A stretch of DNA of 41,913 bases from an uncultured Mycoplasmatota bacterium (GCA_900550255.1 URQZ01000009.1:1-41913); one strand, 5' to 3'; shown: positions 16,793 through 24,207, numbered from the stretch's first letter. Notes: generated from the sequence alone by a model not told the origin. Numbers and translations: made by a program.

Positions 16793-17407
16793 TTGAAAAA
16801 ATATCAAGAATTAATTGAAAACCTAAAATTAAGAAATAAAATATTAAATCTAGGAATTTGTAATTCTATTATAGGTCCCGCAGGTCCAAAAGGAGATATA
16901 GGACCAACCGGACCAAAAGGTAATCATGGTGATATAGGGCCAAAAGGTGATCCTGGTGATATAGGACCAACGGGTCCGATTGCAATATCATCTACTGAGG
17001 GATTATTTTTTACAAATTTTTTAGAAACAAATACATCTGGAGAAATGTTACTTCAAGATTCATGGCTGGTACCTAATGAATCGGAATATTTTTCTTTATT
17101 GAATGAAACTGATATAAAAGTTCAACCAGGTATTTATGAGATTTCTTTTTCAGGTTTAATAGAAAAAGCAGATGATTCTCATGGTGCAACATTTTATCTC
17201 AAAGATGATCGTGGATCTGCACTTAAAGACTTATCCTTTGAATTATTAGCGGGAAATGGAAAACAAATGAGTTTTTCACAAACGATTCTTTTTAGATTTG
17301 AACAAGAAACAACTTTACAAGTAAAAGCTGATATACTAGGAAATCAAGATGACTCTAATGTAGTAGTAACGAATGTTAATTTAGTTATGAAAAAAATTCA
17401 TGAATAA
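16793..17407 (+). CDS. Collagen-like protein, paralogue of the 9.8 kb gene
   Basis: 204 aa. A basic helical leader ending ILNLGICNSIIGPAGPKG passes straight into G-X-Y repeats (residues ~27-65). A C-terminal beta-sandwich follows, whose IKVQPGIYEISFSGLIEK, HGATFYLKDDRGSALKDLSF and NVNLVMKKI segments align with the gene at 9798-10616. The small internal domain of that paralogue is missing here. The start is TTG at 16793, 7 bases after GGAGG; the ATG at 16789 is in another frame and stops after nine codons. No signal peptide. The shared leader, fold and CATAnnnTA box suggest the same spore-surface role as the other collagen-like genes. Confidence 0.83.
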   Translation: MKKYQELIENLKLRNKILNLGICNSIIGPAGPKGDIGPTGPKGNHGDIGPKGDPGDIGPTGPIAISSTEGLFFTNFLETNTSGEMLLQDSWLVPNESEYFSLLNETDIKVQPGIYEISFSGLIEKADDSHGATFYLKDDRGSALKDLSFELLAGNGKQMSFSQTILFRFEQETTLQVKADILGNQDDSNVVVTNVNLVMKKIHE

Positions 17408-17430
17408 AACATATCTTTTTGATGTGTTTT
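17406..17430 (+). terminator. Terminator of the collagen-like gene
   Basis: AAAACATATC (17406-17415) pairs with GATGTGTTTT (17421-17430), one G-U pair, followed by ATTTTATTT. Confidence 0.7.
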
Positions 17431-17488
17431 ATTTTATTTAAATTAAATTATATAGTATAATATTGTTAGTTTAATATTAGAGGTGGAT

Positions 17489-18427
17489 ATGAAAAAGAGA
17501 CAAGAAATATATGATTTGTATTGGTATTTCGCAAGTGAAAGACAGAATATATTTATAAAAAAACTAAATGGCGAACCTTCACCATGGACAGATGATAAAA
17601 TATTACAAGATTATAAATTTTGTAATAGTTATCGCGTTAATGATAGGGTTAGTCAATATTTATTAAAAAACGTTATATATAATGGTAAAAAATATTCTGA
17701 TGCTGATATGATATTTAGAATAATATTATTTAAACTATTTAATAAGGAATCAACTTGGCAGTTATTATTAAATAATTTTCATGATATTACTTTAAAAACA
17801 TTTAATGTAAAAGAATACTCAAAAGTATTAGAAAACGCTATTTCAAGTGGCATAAAAATCTATAATGATGCTTATATAAGTTGCGCTAATAAAGCTTTTG
17901 GTTATGACAGGAAGCATGATAACCATTTAGAGCTTTTAAATAAAATGTTTAATATAGATAAAATGCAAGATAAAATCATTAAATGTCAAACAATGAAAGA
18001 AGGCTTTGATATTATAAAAAGTTATCCTTTAATCGGAAACTTTATGGCTTACCAATTGGTAACTGACATTAACTACAGTGAAGTCGTAAATTGGAGAGAA
18101 GATGAGTTTACAATAGCAGGACCTGGTTCATTAAGAGGTATAAAAAAATGTTTTATTGATAAAGGAAGCTTAAGTAATGAAGATATTATTAGATATATGT
18201 ATGAACATCAAGATGAAGAATTTAAAAGACTTAATTTCAATTTTAAAAGAATTGGAAATAGACCATTACAACTTATAGATTGTCAAAATATATTTTGTGA
18301 ACTAGATAAATATTGTAGAGAAGCCGTACCAAATTTAAAATCGAATCGAACAAAAATAAAAAAACACTATGTGCCAAAGAAAGAAAAAATAGAATATTTT
18401 TATCCACCTAAATGGAATATAAAATAA
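17489..18427 (+). CDS. 5-hmdU DNA kinase helical-domain (aGPT-PPlase-like) protein
   Basis: 312 aa helical protein that I assign to the HMUDK_hel/alpha-glutamyl-putrescinyl-thymine pyrophosphorylase family. That family is known from phages that hypermodify thymine in DNA; its fold is related to HhH DNA glycosylases. Supporting motifs are LYWYFASERQNIFIKKLNG, PWTDDKILQDYKFCNSYRVN with DRVSQYLLKNVIYNGK, FRIILFKLFNKESTW, YPLIGNFMAYQLVTDINYS, and FTIAGPGSLRGIKKCF. The P-loop kinase domain present in phage versions is absent, as in many free-standing bacterial members. ATG 17489 is chosen over the GTG at 17483 because AGAGGTG is the ribosome binding site. A TATAAT lies at 17456-17461. No phage genes are nearby, so its job here is open: base recognition, repair or defence. 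Confidence 0.78.
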   Translation: MKKRQEIYDLYWYFASERQNIFIKKLNGEPSPWTDDKILQDYKFCNSYRVNDRVSQYLLKNVIYNGKKYSDADMIFRIILFKLFNKESTWQLLLNNFHDITLKTFNVKEYSKVLENAISSGIKIYNDAYISCANKAFGYDRKHDNHLELLNKMFNIDKMQDKIIKCQTMKEGFDIIKSYPLIGNFMAYQLVTDINYSEVVNWREDEFTIAGPGSLRGIKKCFIDKGSLSNEDIIRYMYEHQDEEFKRLNFNFKRIGNRPLQLIDCQNIFCELDKYCREAVPNLKSNRTKIKKHYVPKKEKIEYFYPPKWNIK

Positions 18428-18445
18428 TGATTAGGAGTTGATAAT

Positions 18446-18991
18446 ATGAACTTAAATATTTTTTGGAGTATTTATATTTTAACTTTTTCACTAGCAATGC
18501 TTATTATTTGGTATTTTACTTATTTTAAAAAAAGAAACAAAGAAAAAAGGTGCCTAGAAAAAACAACAGGCATAGTAATTAGATACTCAAATACGAGATA
18601 CAATGGTATTAGACTTCCGGTTGTTCAATATATTGTGGATAATAAAAAATATAAGGTTGTGGGTCCAAAATTTAGATGGATAGTTGTGAAAAAAATTAAT
18701 AATCCATTAAATAATTCTAAAAATGAAATCATTAGTAATTTAACTACTAAAAAATCACTTCCAGAAATATTAAAAATTAGTTTATACAATAATCAAATTA
18801 TTAACTTTAAAAGATTACCAATATATGAATTATACCCTGTAAATAGTGAGGTAGAGGTCTATTATAATCCTTCAAAACCAAAAGAAAGTTATGTTGAAAG
18901 AAATATAAAACCAAGTAAACTTTTAAACCTTATATTATTAGGTGGAATAATTTTGATGATTTTTTCCTTGTATTTAATCAGTAAAATATAA
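18446..18991 (+). CDS. DUF3592-like membrane protein
   Basis: 181 aa with an N-terminal membrane helix (residues ~5-27), a cytosolic or external beta-barrel-like middle and a C-terminal helix (~160-180). The middle has the DUF3592 signature: TGIVIRYSNTRYNGIRLPVV with QYIVDNKKYKVVGPKF early and VEVYYNPSKPKESYVER late, interrupted by a ~45-residue insert. TAGGAG precedes ATG 18446, 18 bases after the upstream stop, so it may be cotranscribed with the HMUDK_hel gene. The family has no known biochemical function. A second, truncated DUF3592 copy lies at 34814-35100. Confidence 0.75.
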   Translation: MNLNIFWSIYILTFSLAMLIIWYFTYFKKRNKEKRCLEKTTGIVIRYSNTRYNGIRLPVVQYIVDNKKYKVVGPKFRWIVVKKINNPLNNSKNEIISNLTTKKSLPEILKISLYNNQIINFKRLPIYELYPVNSEVEVYYNPSKPKESYVERNIKPSKLLNLILLGGIILMIFSLYLISKI

Positions 18992-19003
18992 AAGTAGATT
19001 TAA

Positions 19004-19189
19004 AAAATCGCCCATATTCTTCCAACATATTATTTTGTTTCAAATAATGAAATGATTAAGAAATTAGAATTATTTAGTTTCCAAAATATCAAACCACTAT
19101 TAATTAATGGATTAGTAATTGTTTTATTTAGTGGGTTATTTATTATCATAACTAATTATATAAGTAGAAAAAAACAAGTAATAAAATAA
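19004..19189 (+). pseudogene. C-terminal fragment of a membrane transporter permease
   Basis: An open stretch of 61 codons without any start reads IAHILPTYYFVSNNEMIKKL, then LFSFQNIKPLLINGLVIVLF with a closing hydrophobic helix and ISRKKQVIK. The LPTYY segment and the final helix resemble the end of ABC-2-type permeases. The rest of the gene is missing. Fragment status is clear; family is a guess. Confidence 0.45.
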
Positions 19190-19286
19190 GGTAATAATTA
19201 TGAATAAACTATTATTAAATATTGAATCATTCGAAAGAATGATTTTTTTCATTTACATAATTTTACTTTTAAACTTGCCTTTAAGT

Positions 19287-19315
19287 TTAATTTTAGGGAA
19301 TTTATATGATATAAT
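19287..19315 (+). promoter_or_regulatory. Promoter of the nucleotidase-hydrolase gene
   Basis: TTAATT (19287-19292), 17 bases, TATAAT (19310-19315) with TG one base upstream of it. It lies inside the open stretch before GTG 19332, showing that translation starts there and not at ATG 19200. Confidence 0.65.
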
Positions 19316-19331
19316 TTTTTTAGGTGGTAAA

Positions 19332-20750
19332 GTGAAAATAGGTATAGATATAGATAATGTAATATCAAATTTTAATGATACCTTATTAAATGAATATTTA
19401 ATACATGATAAAACATTACGTAATAATGGTATTATAAATAAAAATGCTAAATATATTAGAAATGGTATGTTTGATTGGAACGAAGAAGAAGAAAAATCTT
19501 TTTATAAAAACAACATAGAGCGAATTGTCAAAAACTTAGGTATTATTGAAGGTGCAAAGGAATATATAGATAAATTACATAATGATGGACACGTTATTTA
19601 TATCATAACAGGAAGAGATAATGGAGAATATACTGATCCTTATAATATGACAAAAAATTGGCTTGATATGAAGCATATTTATTATGATAATTTAATTTTA
19701 ACAGATTCTTATGATAAGCATGTTAAATCAAAAAAATGTATAGAGCATCATATTGATGTAATGATAGATGATTCTAAAAGAATGTGTAAGGACATAAAGG
19801 ATAATGGTATTAGAGCATTACTTATGGATACACCATATAATAGAGATACAAATGAATTTGAAAGAGTTAATTCATGGAAAGAAATTTATAACAAATTATC
19901 TAATAAAAAAATTAATGTGATACTTGATACAGATATTTATAATGAATGTGATGACCAATTTGCATTAGCCTATTTAATTAAGTCACAAGATATGTTTAAT
20001 ATTGAGGCAATTACAGTTGCACCATATTCTCATACAAAAAGAGATGTAAAAGTAATAGATGGACAAGATTTGAGTTATAATGAAATTTTAAAAATATGTA
20101 ATTGGTTAAATTTTGATACCTTTAATAAAGTATTTAAAGGATCAATGGGTTATATTCAAAATGGATATGATGAAAATAATGATGCAGTAAATAAAATAAT
20201 TGAAGTGGCGCTTAAAAACGATAAAACTTATATATTAGGAATTGGAGCTATAACTAATATTGCTTTAGCAATAAAAAAAGAACCTAAGATAATTGATAGA
20301 ATAGAAATCATTTGGTTAGGTGGAAATGAAATAGAATATAAAGATAATTTAGAGTTTAATTTTAGACAAGATATTGAAGCAGTTAAAACAGTTTTGAAAT
20401 CAAAAGTAAAACTTACTATATTGCCTTGCAATAATGTTGTATCAAATTTAAGAATTGATATTGATACTTTAAGAAATAATTTAGAAAATAAATCAGAATT
20501 ATGTAATTATTTAATTAGGAGATTTTATAATGATGGATATCATGGGATAGAGGAAAGTCGTGTTATTTGGGATATATCGGTTGTAGCTTATATGATAAAT
20601 AAAAATTGGTTTGAAACAAAAAAGATAAGTTGTCCTAATATAAAAGAAGATACCTCTTATGAGTTTACTGAAGGTAATCACAATATTACTTTTGTTACTA
20701 AATTAGACAGGGAAAAGATATATAGTGATTTATTTAGAAAGTTGAGATAG
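19332..20750 (+). CDS. Deoxyribonucleotidase (NT5C-like HAD) fused to nucleoside hydrolase
   Basis: 472 aa, two enzymes in one chain. Residues 1-~190 are a 5'(3')-deoxyribonucleotidase-like HAD phosphatase: nucleophile motif IGIDIDNVISNF, motif II YIITGRDN, and the acidic motif VMIDDSKRMCKDI. Residues ~192-472 are an inosine-uridine-type nucleoside hydrolase: NVILDTDIYNECDDQFALAY binds calcium and ribose, ILGIGAITNIALAI forms the core, and WDISVVAYM matches the C-terminal metal motif. The chain could dephosphorylate a nucleoside monophosphate and then cleave the base from the ribose. GTG 19332 with TAGGTGG upstream is the start; the 44 codons before it contain the promoter. It heads a tight set: YgjV-like gene 4 bases on, then overlapping phosphatase and HD genes. 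Fusion of these two families is uncommon to my knowledge. Confidence 0.85.
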   Translation: MKIGIDIDNVISNFNDTLLNEYLIHDKTLRNNGIINKNAKYIRNGMFDWNEEEEKSFYKNNIERIVKNLGIIEGAKEYIDKLHNDGHVIYIITGRDNGEYTDPYNMTKNWLDMKHIYYDNLILTDSYDKHVKSKKCIEHHIDVMIDDSKRMCKDIKDNGIRALLMDTPYNRDTNEFERVNSWKEIYNKLSNKKINVILDTDIYNECDDQFALAYLIKSQDMFNIEAITVAPYSHTKRDVKVIDGQDLSYNEILKICNWLNFDTFNKVFKGSMGYIQNGYDENNDAVNKIIEVALKNDKTYILGIGAITNIALAIKKEPKIIDRIEIIWLGGNEIEYKDNLEFNFRQDIEAVKTVLKSKVKLTILPCNNVVSNLRIDIDTLRNNLENKSELCNYLIRRFYNDGYHGIEESRVIWDISVVAYMINKNWFETKKISCPNIKEDTSYEFTEGNHNITFVTKLDREKIYSDLFRKLR

Positions 20751-20754
20751 AAAT

Positions 20755-21255
20755 ATGATATTTAGTGTATTAGCATTTATTACATTAATAATAAGTATCT
20801 GCATAAAGGATAGAAAAAGATCTTTATGTGTGCAATCTTTAAATTGTTTGTTTGAAGCAATTTACAATTTTATAATATCAGCTTTTACTGGAGCGTTTTT
20901 AAGTATAATTAATTTAATACGTTCATTTTTATTTATAAATAAGAAAAAATTTAGTAAAAGGGTATATTTAATAATGTTAATTATTTTTGAATCAATTATA
21001 ATTATTAATTGTCTATACACATGGCAAGGAATTATTTCATTATTACCAACAATTGGTTCAATAATTAGAACATATTGCTTATGGCAATCAAATATGAAAC
21101 TAGTAAGAATTTCAGGAATTACTACAGGTTTGTTATATGGTTCATATTATATTTATTATAGTAGTTGGTTTATGGTATTAGGTGATGTTGTTTTATTAGT
21201 TACTGGAATTTATGTTCTATTGAAAAATGATATAAAAAGAAGGAGAAAAATATGA
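20755..21255 (+). CDS. YgjV-like inner membrane protein
   Basis: 166 aa, five or six hydrophobic segments, matching the Imp-YgjV family: QSLNCLFEAIYNFIISAFTG, AFLSIINLIRSFLF, TWQGIISLLPTIGSIIRTYC, and YGSYYIYYSSWFMVLGDVVL. The family is of unknown function; its layout of short paired helices recalls small solute carriers such as PnuC. Here it sits between a nucleotidase-nucleoside hydrolase and a phosphatase, so uptake or release of a nucleoside or pyridine precursor is a reasonable inference, not more. The gene begins 4 bases after the previous stop, and its TGA overlaps the next ATG (ATGA), so it belongs to the operon. Confidence 0.8.
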   Translation: MIFSVLAFITLIISICIKDRKRSLCVQSLNCLFEAIYNFIISAFTGAFLSIINLIRSFLFINKKKFSKRVYLIMLIIFESIIIINCLYTWQGIISLLPTIGSIIRTYCLWQSNMKLVRISGITTGLLYGSYYIYYSSWFMVLGDVVLLVTGIYVLLKNDIKRRRKI

Positions 21256-21785
21256 AATTATATGTAGTCAGACATGGACGAACAAATTGTAATGATGAAG
21301 GAAAATATAATGGTAAGTTAGATGAAGATATAAATGAAACTGGAATAAAACAAGCAGAGGAAGCACGAAAAAAAGTAGAAAAATTAGATATAGATTTAAT
21401 AATATGTTCTCCCTTATTAAGGACGAAACATACTTGTAATATTATAAATGCCAATAATATACCAATTATTTATGATAAAAGATTAGAAGAAAGAGATTGT
21501 GGAAAATTAACAAATGAAAAGTTAGGAGAATTTTATTATACTGATTATTGGAATTATTATTCAAATAAAAAAATTGAAGGATTAGAAACAATACCTGAAT
21601 TATTTAAAAGAGTATCCTTATTTTTAGATGAAATAAAAGAAAAATATAAAGATAAAAATATTTTAATTGTAACACATGGAGGTGTTGCAAGAGGCGTTTA
21701 TTTTTACTTTAATGAAATTCCAAAAGATGGGAAATTGGAAAATTTTGGATCAGGTAATTGTGAGATAAAGGAGTATGAACTATGA
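21252..21785 (+). CDS. Histidine phosphatase, copy 1
   Basis: 177 aa enzyme of the phosphoglycerate-mutase-like histidine phosphatase branch. VVRHGRTNCN carries the nucleophile His8, RTKHTCNII the second Arg and THGGVARGV the second His; RLEERDCGKL carries the acid. It is shorter than GpmA and lacks its signature segments, so it is a phosphatase of a small metabolite. The family includes alpha-ribazole phosphatase, and the neighbours suggest a nucleotide-like substrate. It overlaps both its upstream YgjV-like gene and downstream HD gene by four bases. Its last 18 residues, GKLENFGSGNCEIKEYEL, are identical in copy 2, and the DNA there is nearly identical. Confidence 0.88.
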   Translation: MKLYVVRHGRTNCNDEGKYNGKLDEDINETGIKQAEEARKKVEKLDIDLIICSPLLRTKHTCNIINANNIPIIYDKRLEERDCGKLTNEKLGEFYYTDYWNYYSNKKIEGLETIPELFKRVSLFLDEIKEKYKDKNILIVTHGGVARGVYFYFNEIPKDGKLENFGSGNCEIKEYEL

Positions 21786-22390
21786 AAATAACAAGTAAAG
21801 AAGCCAAAGAATTATTAGAAATCGAAAGACAAAAAGCAAAGGATGATAGATGGATTACCCATTGTTTATCTGTTGGTGATAGTGCCGGTAGAATTGCCAA
21901 GGCGTTAAATGATAAAGGATATAGTGTTGATGTAGATAAAACGATTACACTTGGATATTTACATGATATTGGTAAATATAATGGAGAATCACATGGTCAT
22001 GTTATGAGGGGGTATGAATATTTAAAAAGTAAAGGGTATGATGATGAATATGCTAATATATGCCTAACACACTCATATTTAAATAACGATATTGTGTGTA
22101 CTGCTGGAGGTGTACCCAATCCAGATGATAATCCATTTTTAGCTAATTTTATAAAAGAACATGAATATACAATTGAAGAAAAATTAATAAATTTATGTGA
22201 TTTAATGTGCCCTCAAGCTAATAAAGTATTTACAATTGATAAAAGATTAATTGATATTATGATTAGAAGAGGTGCATATTCAAATACACAATATCATATT
22301 AAAGAAACTTATAAATTAAAAGAATATTTTGATGATTTATTAGGCTATAATTTATATAATTTATTTCCTGAAATAAAAGAAAATTTGTAA
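21782..22390 (+). CDS. HD-domain phosphohydrolase, copy 1
   Basis: 202 aa metal-dependent hydrolase of the HD superfamily. Metal ligands are visible in WITHCLSVGDSAG (His), GYLHDIGKYNGESHGHVM (the HD pair and a further His) and LTHSYLNN (His), with the late Asp in NLCDLMCPQ. The length and the HDIGK motif resemble the YqeK/GdpP-type nucleotide-cleaving HD proteins rather than HD-GYP. The ATG overlaps the phosphatase stop (ATGA). It shares YFDDLLGYNLYxLFPExKEN and most of its core with the C-terminal domain of the NADAR-HD protein, so the two come from a duplication. Substrate unknown; nucleotide or ADP-ribose derived compounds fit the context. Confidence 0.85.
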   Translation: MKITSKEAKELLEIERQKAKDDRWITHCLSVGDSAGRIAKALNDKGYSVDVDKTITLGYLHDIGKYNGESHGHVMRGYEYLKSKGYDDEYANICLTHSYLNNDIVCTAGGVPNPDDNPFLANFIKEHEYTIEEKLINLCDLMCPQANKVFTIDKRLIDIMIRRGAYSNTQYHIKETYKLKEYFDDLLGYNLYNLFPEIKENL

Positions 22391-22391
22391 A

Positions 22392-22916
22392 ACGAAAATA
22401 TATCTAGTTAGACATGGTGAAGTACCTCATAATGCATTTAAAGTGTATAGTAATGAAAATGAAGATTTAAATGATAGAGGAATAATGCAAGCAAAAGGAT
22501 TAAAAAATACCATTGAAAATTTAGACTATGACATTGTAATTTCTTCACCATTAATAAGGACAAGACATACAGCTCAAATAATTAATGCTAAAAATAAAAC
22601 TATTTTAATTGATAATAGATTAGAAGAGAGAAATCCAGGAGATTTAAACGGAAAACCTATAAGTTTTACCAATAGAGAAGAATATTGGAATTACTATACA
22701 AAGATACAATATGGAACAAGTGAAAATATTCAAAAATTTTTTGGAAGAGTTTATGATTTTTTAGATGAACTTAAAACAAAAAATTATGAGCAAGTATTAA
22801 TAGTAGCTCACTCTGGTGTATCAAAAGCTTTTAGTGGTTACTTTGAAGGTATTAAAGATGGAAAATTGGAAAATTTCGGCTCAGGTAATTGTGAGATAAA
22901 GGAGTACGAATTATAA
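22392..22916 (+). CDS. Histidine phosphatase, copy 2, with ACG in place of ATG
   Basis: The frame that ends at 22916 is open upstream of its first usual start (GTG 22443) and reads TKIYLVRHGEVPHNAFKV, containing the catalytic RHG. Alignment with copy 1 (MKLYVVRHGRTN) puts the initiator exactly on the ACG at 22392. The matching junction after the second HD gene (24052) has ATG there. The full product would have 175 residues: RTRHTAQII, RLEERNPGDL and AHSGVSKAF follow. A GTG start would remove the nucleophile His. So either ACG is used, helped by coupling to the HD stop one base upstream, or a point mutation has silenced the copy. The C-terminal 18 residues are identical to copy 1. Confidence 0.7.
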   Translation, partial: TKIYLVRHGEVPHNAFKVYSNENEDLNDRGIMQAKGLKNTIENLDYDIVISSPLIRTRHTAQIINAKNKTILIDNRLEERNPGDLNGKPISFTNREEYWNYYTKIQYGTSENIQKFFGRVYDFLDELKTKNYEQVLIVAHSGVSKAFSGYFEGIKDGKLENFGSGNCEIKEYEL

Positions 22917-22961
22917 AAGGTAAAGGATATTATAATATGTAAAAAAACAAGGAGACTTTTT

Positions 22962-24050
22962 ATGAATAATAAATACTATTTTAAAGATGATACAAAATTA
23001 ACTAATTATTTTTTATGTGATATTGTAATTGATAATATAAAATTTTCATCAGGTGAAGCAGCTTATCATTATCAAAAATTTAAGGATAAAGATATTAAAA
23101 AATTAATATTAAAACTTTCTCCTGATGAAGCCAAGCACGTTAGTAGAGAATTATCTAGATTCATAAGAGATGATTGGGAAAGTGTTAAATATGATTCGAT
23201 GAAAAAAGTAGTAATGGAAAAATTTAAACAAAATAAAGATTGTTTAGAGGAATTATTAAATACTGGATCTATGGAATTAATCGAAGACACAACAGGATGG
23301 CATGATAATACTTGGGGTGAATGTTCATGTGATGATTGTAAAAATTTAAAACATCAAAACTTGTTAGGAAAAATTTTGATGGAAGTAAGAGAAGAATTGA
23401 AATTTATTCCAAGAGATGATTTGTCAAAACAAGTTCAAAATTCATTAAATGTTTCGACTACATTAAATTTGTTAAATAATTGTAAGGGAATGGCAAAAAA
23501 TGATGATTGGATTTTACATTCAATTTGTGTTGGTAATACTGCTGGAGTAATAGCAAAAGCATTAAATTTAGATGAAGAATATGCAAAGGTACTTGGATAT
23601 ATTCATGACATTGGTAAAAGGTTTGGACTTAATAGTCATGAAGGTGTGATACCTCATGCTATTAATGGATATAATTATTTAAAAAAGTTAGGTTATAGTG
23701 AAGAATATGCAGGAATATGTATAAAACATTCATTTTTAAATAATGATATAAATTGTTTGGCAAATGATAGGGATTACACAGATTCACTTAATGAAAATTA
23801 TAATTTTATAAAAAATTATCTTTTAAAAGAGTATACAATCTATGAAAAAATTATAAACCTTTGTGATTTAATGTGTACAACTAAATTACAAACAGTAGAA
23901 AAAAGAATGATTGATTTATTATTAAGACATGGTGTATATAAAAATACACACTATCATTTAATTGAAACATTAAAATTAAAAAAATATTTTGATGATTTAC
24001 TAGGTTACAATTTATATGATTTATTTCCTGAAATGAAAGAAAATCTGTAG
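22962..24050 (+). CDS. NADAR domain fused to HD hydrolase
   Basis: 362 aa. Residues ~1-150 form a NADAR (YbiA-like) domain: IKFSSGEAAYHYQKFKD with the conserved Glu, SPDEAKHVSRELSRFIRDDW with ESVKYDSMKKVV, LLNTGSMELIEDT, the WHDNTWGECSCDDCKN loop and LLGKILMEVREEL. NADAR proteins cleave N-glycosidic bonds, acting on riboflavin pathway intermediates or reversing guanine ADP-ribosylation in DNA. Residues ~165-362 are an HD hydrolase (WILHSICVGNTAG, GYIHDIGKRFGLNSHEG, IKHSFLNND, NLCDLMCTT), paralogous to the gene at 21782. One chain could thus remove a ribosyl adduct and hydrolyse the phosphate-containing product. It starts 46 bases after phosphatase 2, with its own TATAAT-like sequence (22931-22939) and ACAAGGAG ribosome binding site. 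Confidence 0.87.
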   Translation: MNNKYYFKDDTKLTNYFLCDIVIDNIKFSSGEAAYHYQKFKDKDIKKLILKLSPDEAKHVSRELSRFIRDDWESVKYDSMKKVVMEKFKQNKDCLEELLNTGSMELIEDTTGWHDNTWGECSCDDCKNLKHQNLLGKILMEVREELKFIPRDDLSKQVQNSLNVSTTLNLLNNCKGMAKNDDWILHSICVGNTAGVIAKALNLDEEYAKVLGYIHDIGKRFGLNSHEGVIPHAINGYNYLKKLGYSEEYAGICIKHSFLNNDINCLANDRDYTDSLNENYNFIKNYLLKEYTIYEKIINLCDLMCTTKLQTVEKRMIDLLLRHGVYKNTHYHLIETLKLKKYFDDLLGYNLYDLFPEMKENL

Positions 24051-24051
24051 A

Positions 24052-24084
24052 ATGAAAATATATATCATTTTGAAATTTATGTAA
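24052..24084 (+). pseudogene. Start of a third, deleted histidine phosphatase copy
   Basis: ATG AAA ATA TAT ATC immediately after the NADAR-HD stop repeats the junction between HD copy 1 and phosphatase copy 2, with the same flanking bases. The frame then leaves the family and stops after ten codons. It marks the end of the tandem duplication. Confidence 0.6.
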
Positions 24085-24090
24085 AAAAAT

Positions 24091-24167
24091 TACAAAAATG
24101 TGAATATATTGTCAAAATTATGTGCAAAAGTGTGATATAAGGCAACATTATTTTTGCAAAAGTGTGA
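24091..24167 (+). repeat. Three short direct repeats at 32-base spacing
   Basis: TACAAAAATGTGA (24091), TGCAAAAGTGTGA (24123) and TGCAAAAGTGTGA (24155) start exactly 32 bases apart. Copies 2 and 3 are identical, copy 1 differs at two positions. They lie between the NADAR-HD gene and its terminator. Confidence 0.6.
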
Positions 24168-24173
24168 AATGAA

Positions 24174-24207
24174 AAAAACTTACAGACTTTATAGTGTGTA
24201 AGTTTTT
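24174..24207. terminator. Bidirectional terminator
   Basis: Perfect 11-base arms AAAAACTTACA (24174-24184) and TGTAAGTTTTT (24197-24207) with a 12-base loop. It serves the plus-strand NADAR-HD operon and, on the minus strand, the beta-helix paralogue ending at 24219. Confidence 0.85.

Noticed and set aside
16789..16818. ATG 16789 as start of the collagen-like gene
   Set aside because: It is in a different frame and stops after nine codons; TTG 16793 fits the ribosome binding site and the paralogue.
9798..17407. Prophage tail-fibre region (collagen repeats and hinge modules also occur in phage fibres)
   Set aside because: No capsid, tail, portal, terminase or integrase gene is near; genes are on both strands with individual promoters and terminators.
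19200..19331. ATG 19200 as start of the nucleotidase-hydrolase fusion with a membrane anchor
   Set aside because: The 44 extra codons contain a promoter (19287-19315), and GTG 19332 has its own ribosome binding site at the domain boundary.
24091..24167. CRISPR array remnant
   Set aside because: Repeats are only 13 bases, the spacers are about 19 bases, there are three units and no cas genes.
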